Part shown: piece after piece, positions 32,194-40,716 of the stretch
How the letters are laid out: every line of letters begins with the position of its first letter
Position numbering within the stretch: the stretch's first letter is position 1
Source: Sphingomonas canadensis
GTDB lineage: Bacteria; Pseudomonadota; Alphaproteobacteria; Sphingomonadales; Sphingomonadaceae
Assembly (NCBI RefSeq): GCF_026013525.1
Contig: NZ_JAPDRA010000003.1
Location: forward strand, 310,001 to 374,000
Direction: 5' to 3'
Length of the DNA stretch: 64,000 bases
Made by a program: the position numbers and the translations under genes
The notes under the pieces: generated by a model
What the model was told of the DNA's origin: nothing
The model's input: only the letters and a program-made list of their open reading frames with translations
Databases searched by the model: none

Positions 32194-32840
32194 TGGCCTG
32201 GACCCGCGATCAGATGGCGGCGCGCGCGGCGCAGGAGCTGCGCGACGGCTATTACGTCAACCTGGGCATCGGCATCCCCACGCTGGTGGCCAATCATATC
32301 CCGGCGGGCGTGCGCGTGACGCTCCAGTCGGAGAACGGCATGCTCGGCATGGGTCCCTATCCCTATGAGGACGAGCTGGACCCGGACCTGATCAACGCGG
32401 GGAAGGAGACGATCACCCAGCTCCCCACCTCCAGCTTCTTCTCCTCGGCGGAAAGCTTCGCGATGATCCGCGGCGGGCATATCGACGCGGCGATCCTGGG
32501 CGCGATGCAGGTTTCGGCGCGCGGCGATCTGGCCAACTGGACCGTGCCGGGCAAGATGGTGAAGGGCATGGGCGGCGCGATGGACCTGGTGGCGGGCGTG
32601 CGGCGCGTGATCGTTGTGATGGATCATGTCACGCGCGACGGATCGCCCAAGATCCTGCCCGAATGCACGCTGCCGCTGACCGGCGCCGGGGTGGTGGACC
32701 TGATCGTCACCGATCTGGGCGTGATCCGGTGCGACAAGGGCGAAGGCGCGCTGACGCTGATCGAATGCGCGCCCGGGGTGATGCCGGAGGTCGTCTGCGC
32801 GCGCACCGCCGCGCCGTTGCGCGTCGCCGTAGCGGCGTAG
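32193..32840 (+). CDS. 3-oxoacid CoA-transferase subunit B
   Basis: A 215-residue beta subunit with the catalytic Glu in the conserved [10 protein letters not shown] block, preceded by [15 protein letters not shown]. Later segments [15 protein letters not shown] and [21 protein letters not shown] are typical of ScoB/AtoA. It forms a heteromeric transferase with subunit A. As the last gene of the 13-gene run it points to a 3-oxoacid as an end product of the pathway, which would enter thiolysis. No thiolase is encoded here, so that step must come from elsewhere. Confidence 0.92.
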   Translation: MAWTRDQMAARAAQELRDGYYVNLGIGIPTLVANHIPAGVRVTLQSENGMLGMGPYPYEDELDPDLINAGKETITQLPTSSFFSSAESFAMIRGGHIDAAILGAMQVSARGDLANWTVPGKMVKGMGGAMDLVAGVRRVIVVMDHVTRDGSPKILPECTLPLTGAGVVDLIVTDLGVIRCDKGEGALTLIECAPGVMPEVVCARTAAPLRVAVAA

Positions 32841-32928
32841 GGGGCGGCGCCGCTGCAACCCGCGGGATCGGCCGTGCGTTGGCGGGGCGGGCATTCCGGG
32901 TGCCCGTAGCAATGCCAGGAGAATCCCG

Positions 32929-33222
32929 ATGAAGCTGCTGTTCCTCGCCGCCGCGATCGTCGTCGCCGCGCCCGCCGCCGCCCAGACCGCGCCGGTCCCC
33001 GCGCCCGCGCAGGGCGAAGAAGCCCCGGCCGCCGACGATCCGAAGGGCGGCTATCAGCCCAGTGCGCCGCTGTTCAGCGCGCCGCCCGTGCCCGGTGCGC
33101 GGATCGTGTTCGTCCCCAATCCGCTGACGCCGGACCAGGCCTTTCCGCCCCCGCCGCCGCTGCCCGAATATCCGGTTTGCAAGCGCGGCCAGTACGACAA
33201 TTGCCGCCAGCGCGGCGGCTGA
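32929..33222 (+). CDS. Small proline-rich secreted protein
   Basis: A 97-residue protein that I do not recognise. Residues 1-19 are a strong signal peptide (LLFLAAAIVVAAPAAAQ). The mature part is rich in Pro and Ala, with a FPPPPPLPEYP stretch, and two Cys near the C-terminus (PVCKRGQYDNCRQ) that could form a disulfide. AGGAGA lies at a suitable distance before the ATG. It stands alone between the CoA-transferase genes and an SDR gene, with 88 bases before it. Translation is supported by the signal peptide and codon use. Confidence 0.7.
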   Translation: MKLLFLAAAIVVAAPAAAQTAPVPAPAQGEEAPAADDPKGGYQPSAPLFSAPPVPGARIVFVPNPLTPDQAFPPPPPLPEYPVCKRGQYDNCRQRGG

Positions 33223-33282
33223 GTTGACGGGCGCGTAAAGCGCGGTAGGGCAGGCGCAGCCAATCTCAGGAGTGCGCCTGCC

Positions 33283-34173
33283 ATGACCATCAGCTTCAAG
33301 GATCGCGTCGCCATCGTCACCGGCGCCGGCGGCGGGCTGGGCCGCGCCTATGCGCTCGCGCTGGCCGCGCGCGGGGCCAAGGTGGTGGTCAACGATCTGG
33401 GCGGCGCGCGCGACGGCACCGGCCATTCGGACGCCGCGCTCCAGGTGGTGGCCGAGATTGAGGCCGCGGGCGGCGAGGCGATGTCCAACGGCGGCAGCGT
33501 CACCGAATATGCCCAGATGGAAGAGATGGTGGCCCGCACCAAGGAGCGCTGGGGCCGCGTCGACATCCTGATCAACAACGCCGGCGTGCTGCGCGACAAG
33601 AGCTTCGTCAAGATGGAGCCGGCCGATTTCGAATTCGTGGTGAACGTGCATCTGATCGGATCGGCCAACGCCAGCAAGGCGGTGTGGGATACGATGCGCG
33701 AGCAGGCCTATGGCCGCATCCTGATGACCAGCTCCACCTCCGGCCTGTACGGAAATTTCGGCCAGGCCAATTACGGCGCGGCCAAGCTGGGCCTGGTGGG
33801 CCTCGCCAAGACGCTGCACCTGGAGGGCGCCAAATACGGCATCCGAGTCAACGCGCTGGCGCCGATCGCGGGCACGCGCATGACCGAGGACATCCTGCCC
33901 GAAGCCGCGTTCAAGCTGTTCGCGCCCGAAAGCGTCGCCCCGGTGGCGCTCTATCTGGTCAGCGAGGATGCGCCGAACAACGCCATCGTCGGCGCGGGCG
34001 GCGGCGTGGCCCAGGCCGCCTTCGTCACGCTCACGCCCGGCGTGAAGCTGGCCGAGCTGACCCCCGAAAGCGTCGCCGCGCAATGGAGCGGGATCGTCGA
34101 CCGCGCGGGCGAGATCGTGCCCCAGTCGGGCGCCGAGCAGAGTATGCTGATCATGGGCAAGCTGCAGGGCTAG
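33283..34173 (+). CDS. SDR-family oxidoreductase, 3-hydroxyacyl-CoA dehydrogenase-like
   Basis: A 296-residue classical short-chain dehydrogenase. The NAD(P)-binding motif is TGAGGGLG near residue 15, followed by [16 protein letters not shown] is at about 98; the catalytic Ser-Tyr-Lys set lies in [20 protein letters not shown]. The VVNDLGG start and the [17 protein letters not shown] region resemble the dehydrogenase domain of peroxisomal multifunctional enzyme 2, which oxidises 3-hydroxyacyl-CoA. It might act with the CoA-transferase upstream but is separated from it by the small secreted gene and a 60-bp gap, so a link is only suggestive. Confidence 0.88.
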   Translation: MTISFKDRVAIVTGAGGGLGRAYALALAARGAKVVVNDLGGARDGTGHSDAALQVVAEIEAAGGEAMSNGGSVTEYAQMEEMVARTKERWGRVDILINNAGVLRDKSFVKMEPADFEFVVNVHLIGSANASKAVWDTMREQAYGRILMTSSTSGLYGNFGQANYGAAKLGLVGLAKTLHLEGAKYGIRVNALAPIAGTRMTEDILPEAAFKLFAPESVAPVALYLVSEDAPNNAIVGAGGGVAQAAFVTLTPGVKLAELTPESVAAQWSGIVDRAGEIVPQSGAEQSMLIMGKLQG

Positions 34174-34204
34174 GCGCGGCGGGCGCCGTTGCGCCCCGCC
34201 GTAT

Positions 34205-34219
34205 TGTATCACTAATACA
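34205..34219. promoter_or_regulatory. TGTAT-N5-ATACA dyad before a membrane protein gene
   Basis: A 15-bp inverted repeat (TGTATCACTAATACA) in a short AT-rich stretch, 40 bases upstream of the membrane protein start codon. Arms of this type are used by some GntR-family repressors; no such regulator is encoded in the window, so the binder is unknown. Confidence 0.4.
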
Positions 34220-34258
34220 CCTGTGGTAGACGCCTCCGTAACGAAGGAGGATTGCCCC

Positions 34259-35383
34259 ATGTATAGCGAAAGCGATCTCGCGGGCGCGGTGGAGGCGGGG
34301 GTGCTGACCCCCGAGGCCGCCGAAGCGTTCCGCAACCATATCGCCGCCAGCCGGTCTGCCCCGGCGGTGGACGAGGAACATTTCCGGCTGCTCACCGGCT
34401 TCAACGACATCTTCGTCGCGATCGCGGCGGCACTGATCCTGGTCGCGGTGGGCTGGATCGGCTTCTACATCGGCGCCACGGTCACCGGGCTGGAGCATGA
34501 CGAAGGGCCGCGCAGCGTGGGCACCGCCGCGGCCTGCGGCAGCTTCGCGGTGGCGATCACGAGCTGGCTTCTCGCCGAATATTTCACCGCCAAGCGGCGG
34601 ATGGCGCTGCCCAGCATCCTGCTGCTGCTCGGCTTCGCGGGCGGCATATTCACCGGGCTGGCCGCCGTATTCGGTGCCAACGCGCCGTGGCTGGCCGAAC
34701 AGCTCGGCATCGCCTTCAACGACGAACTGGGGCTGAAGCGGCTGGCGGGCGCTTCGGTGATCGCGGTCGGCGTGCTGACCGCGGCGGCGACCTGGATCCA
34801 TTGGCGCCGCTTCATGGTGCCGATCACGGTCGCGGTGGGCGCGGTGGCGCTGGTTTCGGTGGTGATAGGCGCGATCGTGGCCTTCGTTCCGGGATCGGAT
34901 TCGGCGCTAAACTGGATGCTGCTCGCCGCAGGCGTGCTGGTGTTCGGCTTCGCGATGCGCTGGGACATGAGCGACCTGGAGCGCCGCAGCCGCCGGTCGG
35001 ACGTCGCCTTCTGGCTGCATCTCGCCGCCGCGCCGCTGATCGCGCATCCGGTGTTCAACCTGCTCGGCGTGTTCGACGGGGATATCAGCGTGATGATGGC
35101 GCTGGTGGTGCTGGCGCTCTACATCGGCTTCGCCGCGGTGGCGCTGGCGGTGGACCGGCGCGCGCTGCTGGTCTCGTCGCTGATCTATGTGCTGGGCGCC
35201 ATGTATGCGCTGTTTGAGAAGACCGGCGCGGTCGAGCTGGCGGCGGCGCTCACCGCGCTGGTGATCGGCTCCGCGCTGCTCACGCTCTCCGCTTTCTGGC
35301 AGCCGATGCGGCGCGGCGTGGTGGGCGTGCTGGGCGGACTGGGCGATCACCTGCCGCCGACGCAGCAGCCCGCGCTGGCCTGA
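34259..35383 (+). CDS. Polytopic inner-membrane protein of unknown function
   Basis: A 374-residue protein with a short soluble N-terminus (residues 1-50, acidic, SDLAGAVEAGVLTPEAAEAFRNH) and about nine to ten hydrophobic segments. The N-terminal helix looks like the small domain found before the membrane part in DUF2157-type proteins, but I cannot confirm the family. AAGGAGG lies 8 bases before the ATG at 34259, so the start is secure. It ends at a strong terminator shared with the opposite gene. There is a dyad upstream (34205-34219). No catalytic motif is evident. Confidence 0.75.
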   Translation: MYSESDLAGAVEAGVLTPEAAEAFRNHIAASRSAPAVDEEHFRLLTGFNDIFVAIAAALILVAVGWIGFYIGATVTGLEHDEGPRSVGTAAACGSFAVAITSWLLAEYFTAKRRMALPSILLLLGFAGGIFTGLAAVFGANAPWLAEQLGIAFNDELGLKRLAGASVIAVGVLTAAATWIHWRRFMVPITVAVGAVALVSVVIGAIVAFVPGSDSALNWMLLAAGVLVFGFAMRWDMSDLERRSRRSDVAFWLHLAAAPLIAHPVFNLLGVFDGDISVMMALVVLALYIGFAAVALAVDRRALLVSSLIYVLGAMYALFEKTGAVELAAALTALVIGSALLTLSAFWQPMRRGVVGVLGGLGDHLPPTQQPALA

Positions 35384-35441
35384 ACCCGGTCAAACGGGGC
35401 GGCGCGCGCGGTCAGGGAGGCAGCGCGCCCGCCTTGTCGAG

Positions 35442-35474
35442 AACCCCTTCCGCCCCCGGGGCGGGAGGGGTTTT
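35442..35474. terminator. Bidirectional intrinsic terminator
   Basis: AACCCCTTCCGCCC (from 35442) pairs with GGGCGGGAGGGGTT (to 35472) to give a stem of about 14 bp with one G-T pair, followed by TTTTCT on the plus strand and flanked by AA on the other side. It lies between two convergent genes and can end transcription from both. Confidence 0.85.
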
Positions 35475-35813
35475 CTAATCCTCCACCAGCTTCAGCAGCC
35501 GCCGTTCGAGCGGGGCCAGCACTCCGGCCAGTTCGTGCCCGCGCTTCAGCACCGCGCCGGCTTCGCCCACCAGCGCCCACATGCCCTGGCGGTTGCGCAA
35601 CGAAGGGCGCTTCTCGATCCGGTACTCGGGCCGCTCCGCCGCGCGGCGGAAGGCGGCGAATACCGCCGTCTCATTGTCGAAGCGCACCGCATAGTCGCGC
35701 CAATGCCCGGCGGCGACCATCCTGCCGTAGAGATCGAGAATCCGGGTCAGCTCCGCGCGATCGAACCCCACCTGGGCCGAACGGGCGATGGGGATCGGTG
35801 TCACCGTCCCCAT
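35475..35813 (-). CDS. DUF2794 domain-containing protein
   Basis: A 112-residue cytoplasmic protein matching the alphaproteobacterial DUF2794 family. The conserved core is visible: RAELTRILDLYGRMVAAGHWRDYAV near residues 18-42, then AVFAAFRRAAERPEYRIEKRP and VLKRGHELAGVL. Function is unknown across the family. It is convergent with the membrane protein gene and ends at the shared terminator. It lies 52 bases downstream of the serine acetyltransferase gene on the same strand and may be co-transcribed with it. Confidence 0.88.
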   Translation of the reverse strand: MGTVTPIPIARSAQVGFDRAELTRILDLYGRMVAAGHWRDYAVRFDNETAVFAAFRRAAERPEYRIEKRPSLRNRQGMWALVGEAGAVLKRGHELAGVLAPLERRLLKLVED

Positions 35814-35865
35814 TCAGGCGCGGTCCCTTGCGATGCGGTGGCGGTCCGGCGCCGCTGCCCTGCGA

Positions 35866-36582
35866 TCACGCCGAATCGCGCTGCTCCATCGGAAACAGGC
35901 CGGGCTGTTCGGCCCGCAGCGCGTCGCGCTCGGCCATCAGCGCGTCGAGGCGCTTGCGCATCGTCTCCAGCTCGCAGCGCATCAGCTCCAGCTTCTGCGT
36001 CGCGGGATCGAACATCTGGCTGCACGGCGTGCCATAGGGGACGAAGCCCTGCTGGACGTTCTCCGCTTCCATCAGCATCGGCTTGGCGGGGATGCCCACC
36101 ATCACCGCGCCTTCGGGCACGTCGCGCGTCACCACCGCATTGGCGCCGACGCGCGCGCGCTCGCCCACGATGATCGGGCCGAGCACCTGCGCGCCCGATC
36201 CGATGATCGCGCCGTCGAGCAGCGTCGGGTGGCGCTTGCCGGCAACGCCGTTGTCCGGGCTGGTGCCGCCCAGGGTGACGCACTGATAGATGGTGACGTC
36301 GTCGCCGATCTCGGCGGTCTCGCCGATCACCACGAAGCCGTGGTCGATGAAGAAGTTGCGGCCGATCTTCGCGCCCGGATGGATATCGATCGCGGTCAGC
36401 CAGCGCGACCAGTGGTTCACCACGCGCGCGAGGAAGAACAGCCGGTTGCGGTAGAGCGCGTGCGCGATCCGGTGATAGCCAAGCGCCCAGACGCCCGGAT
36501 AGAGCAGAATCTCCATGCGCGATCGCGGCGCGGGGTCGCGCGCCTTGATCGAAGCGAGATAGGCGCCGAGGCGCTGGAACAT
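35866..36582 (-). CDS. cysE: Serine O-acetyltransferase (CysE/EpsC type)
   Basis: A 238-residue acetyltransferase. It should make O-acetylserine from serine and acetyl-CoA for cysteine synthesis. The left-handed beta-helix hexapeptides are clear, with [37 protein letters not shown] and [17 protein letters not shown], the serine-acetyltransferase signature region with its catalytic His. It belongs to the short N-terminus (EpsC-like) class. The C-terminal 50 residues form a charged helical tail ([21 protein letters not shown]) that could be a coiled coil. AAGGGGAA precedes the ATG at 36582. It is divergent from ahpC, with 267 bases between. Confidence 0.9.
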   Translation of the reverse strand: MFQRLGAYLASIKARDPAPRSRMEILLYPGVWALGYHRIAHALYRNRLFFLARVVNHWSRWLTAIDIHPGAKIGRNFFIDHGFVVIGETAEIGDDVTIYQCVTLGGTSPDNGVAGKRHPTLLDGAIIGSGAQVLGPIIVGERARVGANAVVTRDVPEGAVMVGIPAKPMLMEAENVQQGFVPYGTPCSQMFDPATQKLELMRCELETMRKRLDALMAERDALRAEQPGLFPMEQRDSA

Positions 36583-36714
36583 GGCCGGTTCCCCTTATTC
36601 GTGCCGCTATCTAGGCGCTGGCCTGCTAAATTTCCAGCGCCGGAACCATCTCGTTTTTGGAAGGCTTTGATAAGCCACGGTTATGCACCGTGCCGCGAAC
36701 CTCCGTTTCCAAAG

Positions 36715-36728
36715 TTGATTTCGATCAA
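36715..36728. promoter_or_regulatory. FNR/FixK-type box in the cysE-ahpC gap
   Basis: TTGATTTCGATCAA is a perfect match to the TTGAT-N4-ATCAA consensus for Fnr/FixK-type regulators, in an AT-rich patch that continues as repeated GATTGATT/GATCGATT to about 36760. Its centre lies about 92 bases before the inferred ahpC transcription start. The adjoining repeats could instead or also hold OxyR sites. Confidence 0.5.
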
Positions 36729-36778
36729 ATCTGTTCGATTGATTGATTGGATCGATTGAAGACAGCGAGGGTTCCAAT

Positions 36779-36807
36779 TTCACGACTCGCCCGCGGCCCC
36801 CTATATG
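36779..36807 (+). promoter_or_regulatory. Candidate ahpC promoter
   Basis: TTCACG (36779-36784) and TATATG (36802-36807) are separated by 17 bases and would start transcription near 36814, giving a leader of about 36 bases with GGAGGA before the ahpC ATG. The dyads at 36715-36760 lie just upstream, where an activator would bind. Confidence 0.5.
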
Positions 36808-36849
36808 CCGGCTCGCAAGACGCAAACCCAATCGGAGGAAACACCGCTC

Positions 36850-37413
36850 ATGGCGCTTATCGGAAGCACGCTCCAGCCGTTCAAGGCCACCGCGTTCAAG
36901 GAAGGCAAGTTCGTCGACGTCACCGACGCCGATGTGAAGGGCAAATGGGCCGTTTTCTTCTTCTATCCGGCCGACTTCACCTTCGTCTGCCCGACCGAGC
37001 TTGAGGACCTGGCCGACATCTACCCGACGCTGCAGGGCATGGGCGTGGAGGTCTATTCGGTCTCGACCGACACCCATTTCTGCCACAAGGCGTGGCACGA
37101 CACGTCGCCGGCGATCGGCAAGATCAACTATTACATGCTGGGCGACCAGAACCACGATCTGTCGAACCAGTTCGGCGTGTTGCGTCCGGGCGTAGGCCTG
37201 GCCGATCGCGGAACCTTCGTGCTCGATCCGGAAGGCGTGATCCAGCTCGTCGAGATCACCCCGGAGGGCGTGGGCCGCAACGCTTCGGAGCTGCTGCGCA
37301 AGATCAAGGCAGCGCAATATTGGCAGAGCCACCCCGGCGAAGTCTGCCCGGCGAAGTGGGAAGAGGGTGAGAAGACCCTGGCCCCGTCGCTCGACCTGGT
37401 CGGCAAGATCTAA
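36850..37413 (+). CDS. ahpC: Alkyl hydroperoxide reductase subunit C (2-Cys peroxiredoxin)
   Basis: A 187-residue typical 2-Cys peroxiredoxin. It reduces H2O2 and organic peroxides with electrons from AhpF. The peroxidatic Cys is in [13 protein letters not shown] (near residue 47) and the resolving Cys in [10 protein letters not shown] near the C-terminus. Length matches E. coli AhpC (187). The ATG at 36850 is preceded by GGAGGA; the in-frame ATG at 36805 would place the start within the promoter. ahpF follows after 123 bases with a structured gap, and oxyR comes next, giving a compact peroxide-response locus. Confidence 0.97.
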   Translation: MALIGSTLQPFKATAFKEGKFVDVTDADVKGKWAVFFFYPADFTFVCPTELEDLADIYPTLQGMGVEVYSVSTDTHFCHKAWHDTSPAIGKINYYMLGDQNHDLSNQFGVLRPGVGLADRGTFVLDPEGVIQLVEITPEGVGRNASELLRKIKAAQYWQSHPGEVCPAKWEEGEKTLAPSLDLVGKI

Positions 37414-37439
37414 GCACCCCCTCTCCCTTCAAGGGGTGC
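37414..37439 (+). other. Short hairpin after ahpC
   Basis: GCACCCC (37414-37420) and GGGGTGC (37433-37439) are perfect 7-bp arms around a 12-base loop starting at the ahpC stop codon. It may partly terminate or protect the ahpC mRNA end; no T-run follows. Confidence 0.5.
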
Positions 37440-37443
37440 CCAA

Positions 37444-37515
37444 GCGGCCCGGAGCCGAACGCCGGGAAGCCCATGCCGCGCGCATGGCGTTTCCCGCGCT
37501 CCGGCTTCGGGCCGC
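37444..37515 (+). repeat. Long imperfect inverted repeat between ahpC and ahpF
   Basis: A 72-base imperfect palindrome. Its outer arms GCGGCCCG (37444-37451) and CGGGCCGC (37508-37515) are perfect, and the next 25 bases per side match at about two thirds of positions, with CCGGGAA/TTCCCGC and ATGC/GCAT sub-stems. The RNA would fold into one long hairpin ending just before the ahpF ribosome-binding site. It could set the ratio of AhpC to AhpF. It might be one copy of a dispersed repeat family; I see no second copy in the window. Confidence 0.5.
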
Positions 37516-37536
37516 ATCGTTTTTCAGGAGGTACCG

Positions 37537-39117
37537 ATGCTCGACGCAAATCTGACCCAGCAGCTCAAGGGCTATCTCGCGAACATCCGCGAGCCCATCG
37601 AGCTCGTCGCCAGCCTGGGCGACGACGCCAAGTCGCGTGAGCTTGGCGAACTCCTCGGCGAGATCGCGGCGCTTTCGGACAAGATCGCCGTCATCCGCGC
37701 CGATGACGACAAGCGCCGCCCCAGCTTCATGATCCGCCGCGCCGGCACCGACATCGGCGTGCGCTTCGCCGGAATTCCGATGGGGCACGAGTTCACCAGC
37801 CTGGTGCTGGCGCTGCTCCAGGTCGGCGGCCACCCGTCCAAGGCGGCGCAGGAGCTGATCGAACAGGTGAAGAACCTGGACGGCGACTATGAATTCGAGA
37901 CCTATTTCTCGCTGAGCTGCCAGAACTGCCCGGACGTGGTCCAGGCGCTGAACCTGATGGCGGTACTCAACCCGCGCATCAAGCACACCGCGATCGACGG
38001 CGCGCTGTTCCAGGAGGAAGTGGACGGCCGCAAGGTGATGGCGGTGCCCACCGTGTTCCTGAACGGCGAACAGTTCGCATCGGGCCGGATGGAGCTGGAG
38101 CAGATCGTCGCCCGGCTAGACAGCGGCGCGGAGAAGCGCGCGGCGGAGAAGCTGGCGCAGAAGGACCCGTTCGACGTGCTGGTCGTCGGCGGCGGTCCGG
38201 CGGGCGCGGCGGCGGCGATCTATGCCGCGCGCAAGGGCATCCGCGTCGGCGTGGCGGCGGAGCGCTTCGGCGGCCAGGTGCTCGACACCATGGGCATCGA
38301 GAACTTCATCTCCGTCCCCTACACCGAGGGGCCGAAGCTGGCCGCCCATCTGGAGCAGCACGTCAAGGAGAACGGCGTCGACATCATGAACCTGCAGCGC
38401 GCCGAGAAGCTGGTCCCGGCCAGCCGCGAGGGCGGGCTGCACGAGCTGGTGCTGGCCAATGGCGCGAGCCTGAAGGCGCGGACGATCATCCTCACCACCG
38501 GCGCGCGCTGGCGGCAGATGAACGTGCCGGGCGAGGACGAGTATCGCAACAAGGGCGTGGCCTATTGCCCGCACTGCGACGGCCCGCTGTTCAAGGGCAA
38601 GCGTGTGGCGGTGATCGGCGGCGGCAATTCGGGCGTGGAGGCCGCGATCGACCTGGCCGGCATCGTCGCGCACGTCACGCTGATCGAGTTCGACAGCCAG
38701 CTTCGCGCCGATGCGGTGCTACAGCGCAAGCTGGCGAGCCTGCCGAACGTCAAGATCCTCACCTCGTCGATGACGACCCGCGTCAACGGCGACGGTACCA
38801 AGGTGACCGGCCTGACCTACAAGGACCGCGTCTCGGGTGCCGAGCATGATATCGAGCTGGAGGGTATCTTCGTCCAGATCGGGCTGGTGCCGAACACCGA
38901 ATGGATGAAGGATGCGGTGGCGCTCACCCCGCGCGGCGAGATCGTGATCGACGCGCGCGGCGAGACCAGCCAGCCCGGCATCTTCGCGGCGGGCGATGCC
39001 ACCACCGTGCCCTATAAGCAGATCGTGATCGCGATGGGCGCGGGCTCCACGGCGGCGCTCTCCGCCTTCGATTACCTCATCCGCCTGCCGGCCGAGGAAC
39101 TGGTCGAGGCGGCCTGA
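37537..39117 (+). CDS. ahpF: Alkyl hydroperoxide reductase subunit F
   Basis: A 526-residue flavoprotein disulfide reductase that passes electrons from NADH through FAD to AhpC. The N-terminal tandem thioredoxin-fold domain has [11 protein letters not shown] near residue 128. The FAD motif [19 protein letters not shown] begins near residue 213, the redox-active CPHC lies in [12 protein letters not shown] near residue 345, the NADH motif [12 protein letters not shown] follows, and FAAGDATT closes the FAD site. Length fits E. coli AhpF (521). CAGGAGGT is well placed before the ATG at 37537. Confidence 0.97.
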   Translation: MLDANLTQQLKGYLANIREPIELVASLGDDAKSRELGELLGEIAALSDKIAVIRADDDKRRPSFMIRRAGTDIGVRFAGIPMGHEFTSLVLALLQVGGHPSKAAQELIEQVKNLDGDYEFETYFSLSCQNCPDVVQALNLMAVLNPRIKHTAIDGALFQEEVDGRKVMAVPTVFLNGEQFASGRMELEQIVARLDSGAEKRAAEKLAQKDPFDVLVVGGGPAGAAAAIYAARKGIRVGVAAERFGGQVLDTMGIENFISVPYTEGPKLAAHLEQHVKENGVDIMNLQRAEKLVPASREGGLHELVLANGASLKARTIILTTGARWRQMNVPGEDEYRNKGVAYCPHCDGPLFKGKRVAVIGGGNSGVEAAIDLAGIVAHVTLIEFDSQLRADAVLQRKLASLPNVKILTSSMTTRVNGDGTKVTGLTYKDRVSGAEHDIELEGIFVQIGLVPNTEWMKDAVALTPRGEIVIDARGETSQPGIFAAGDATTVPYKQIVIAMGAGSTAALSAFDYLIRLPAEELVEAA

Positions 39118-39132
39118 CATCCCTTCCCGGGA

Positions 39133-39162
39133 GGTGCGCCGGTTCTCCCTGACCGGCGCACC
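39133..39162 (+). terminator. Hairpin after ahpF
   Basis: GGTGCGCCGG (39133-39142) and CCGGCGCACC (39153-39162) are perfect 10-bp arms with a 10-base loop, 16 bases after the ahpF stop codon. A T-run is lacking (ATTGG follows), so it may be a weak terminator or an mRNA-stabilising stem. Confidence 0.55.
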
Positions 39163-39219
39163 ATTGGCCTGATCGCTCGCGTCGCTTATATCGGGCATAT
39201 TCATCGCCCGGGACGATCA

Positions 39220-40122
39220 ATGGCCGCCATCTACCTGCCGACGCTGAAGCAGCTCCAATATCTCGTCGCGCTCCATGACGCGGGCCATTTCGGTCGCGCG
39301 GCGGAGGCATGTTTCGTCACCCAGTCCACACTGTCGGCGGGTATCCGCGAGCTGGAGACGCTGATCGGCGTGGTGCTGGTGGAGCGCACGCGCCGCGTGG
39401 TCCGCTTCACCCCGCTGGGCGAGACGATCGTCGCCAAGGCGCGGCGCGTGCTGCGCGAGGCGGACGAACTGGCCGATCTGGCCCGCGCCGCCGGACGGCC
39501 GCTGTCGGGCGAGATGCGGATGAGCGTGATCCCCACCATCGCTCCCTTCCTGTTGCCGCGCATCCTGCCGCGGCTGCGCGAGCAGTATCCCGACCTGAAG
39601 CTGTTCCTGCGCGAAGAGACGAGCGGGCACGCCTGCGAGAGCCTGAACAACGGCCGCGTCGATTGCGTGCTGCTCGCCTTGCCCTATTCGTGCGGCGAGG
39701 TGGAGGCGGCGCCGCTGTTCGACGACCGGCTGTTCGTCGCCTTTCCGGAAGGGGAGATGGACGCCGCCGCGCTGGCGATCCACCCGGACGACATCGACGA
39801 GGCGCGGCTGCTGCTGCTGGAGGACGGGCATTGCCTGAAGGACCACGCGCTCGCCGCCTGCAACCGGCCGGAGCTGCGCGCGGAGGCAACGATGCTGGGC
39901 ACCTCGCTCTACACCATGGTGCAGATGGTGGATAACGGCCTGGGCGTCACCATGCTGCCGGAAATGGCGCTGGATGCGGGCATCCTGGAACACACCCATG
40001 TCGCCGCGCGTCCGCTGGAATCGGAACATGCCTCGCGCAAGATCGCGCTTGTCTGGCGCAAGGCCTCCCCACGCGAACGCGACTTCCGCCTGCTCGCCGA
40101 GGTGCTGGCCGAAGCGGGTTAG
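39220..40122 (+). CDS. oxyR: Peroxide-sensing LysR-type regulator OxyR
   Basis: A 300-residue LysR-family protein. The helix-turn-helix is GHFGRAAEACFVTQSTLSAGIREL. The two redox cysteines of OxyR are present, C205 and C214, in EDGHCLKDHALAAC, with the same nine-residue spacing as Cys199 and Cys208 of E. coli OxyR. It should sense H2O2 by disulfide formation and activate ahpC/ahpF, which lie just upstream on the same strand. Its stop codon overlaps the stop of the convergent toxin gene by four bases. Confidence 0.95.
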   Translation: MAAIYLPTLKQLQYLVALHDAGHFGRAAEACFVTQSTLSAGIRELETLIGVVLVERTRRVVRFTPLGETIVAKARRVLREADELADLARAAGRPLSGEMRMSVIPTIAPFLLPRILPRLREQYPDLKLFLREETSGHACESLNNGRVDCVLLALPYSCGEVEAAPLFDDRLFVAFPEGEMDAAALAIHPDDIDEARLLLLEDGHCLKDHALAACNRPELRAEATMLGTSLYTMVQMVDNGLGVTMLPEMALDAGILEHTHVAARPLESEHASRKIALVWRKASPRERDFRLLAEVLAEAG

Positions 40123-40445
40123 GGCTCGCCCGGGCCTGCGAACGCCTCGGCCAGGCGCGTCGCACGGTGCATTCGCTCGTGAAGTATCGCAGCGATGCCT
40201 ATCGTCCCCTCCGGTAGCACGCGCCAGTAGATGAGGTGCCGTTCGTAGCGGGTGAAATAGCCGTCGACCTCGAACTCGGCGGGAATCGCGCGCCACGGGA
40301 GGCTTCGGGCGGCGATCTGTCCGAACCGCGCAATGAGCCCGTCGAGATATCGCTCGGCCTGCGCTTCGCCCCAGCGCTTCCGGGTGTAATCGACGATGGC
40401 TTCGAGCTGATATTCCGCGGCATCGAGAAGCAGATAGCCGCTCAC
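40119..40445 (-). CDS. RelE/ParE-family toxin
   Basis: A 108-residue toxin of the ParE type, which usually targets gyrase (RelE relatives cut mRNA instead). Family features: an N-terminal strand, helices rich in Tyr/Arg (LEAIVDYTRKRWGEAQAERYLDGL), then AAEF-like PAEFEVDGYFTRYERHLIYWRV and AAILHERM near the C-terminus. It follows its antitoxin with an ATGA overlap, the usual order for ParDE. The two genes form a type II toxin-antitoxin pair. The 3' end runs 4 bases into the convergent oxyR gene. Confidence 0.88.
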   Translation of the reverse strand: MSGYLLLDAAEYQLEAIVDYTRKRWGEAQAERYLDGLIARFGQIAARSLPWRAIPAEFEVDGYFTRYERHLIYWRVLPEGTIGIAAILHERMHRATRLAEAFAGPGEP

Positions 40446-40702
40446 CTGGCCCAGCGTTGCCGCGCGCGTTCCAGGAATTCCTCACGATCCAGCGGCCTGT
40501 ACCGTTCGACCGGCGCCGCAAAGGCCCGCTGCAACTCCGCCTTCAGCGCTTCGAATGCCTGGTGCTCGACCCTTTCCTTGTCGCGGCGGATCAGGTCCCG
40601 GACATATTCGCTCGCGTTTTCATACGGACCATTCTCGCCGATGTTCTCAATGACGAAATCTTCCAGCGGACCGGTGATCCTGACATTCAACGTCGTGCTC
40701 AT
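40442..40702 (-). CDS. ParD-like ribbon-helix-helix antitoxin
   Basis: An 86-residue antitoxin. The N-terminal STTLNVRITGPLEDFV and YENASEYVRDLIRRDKE are a ribbon-helix-helix DNA-binding domain typical of ParD; the C-terminal charged helix should bind the toxin. The ATG at 40702 follows GAGGTG at 7 bases; an earlier in-frame ATG at 40720 lies inside the likely operator and lacks a ribosome-binding site. It probably represses its own promoter through the dyad at 40717-40730. Confidence 0.87.
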   Translation of the reverse strand: MSTTLNVRITGPLEDFVIENIGENGPYENASEYVRDLIRRDKERVEHQAFEALKAELQRAFAAPVERYRPLDREEFLERARQRWAR

Positions 40703-40716
40703 GTAACACCTCGTTG

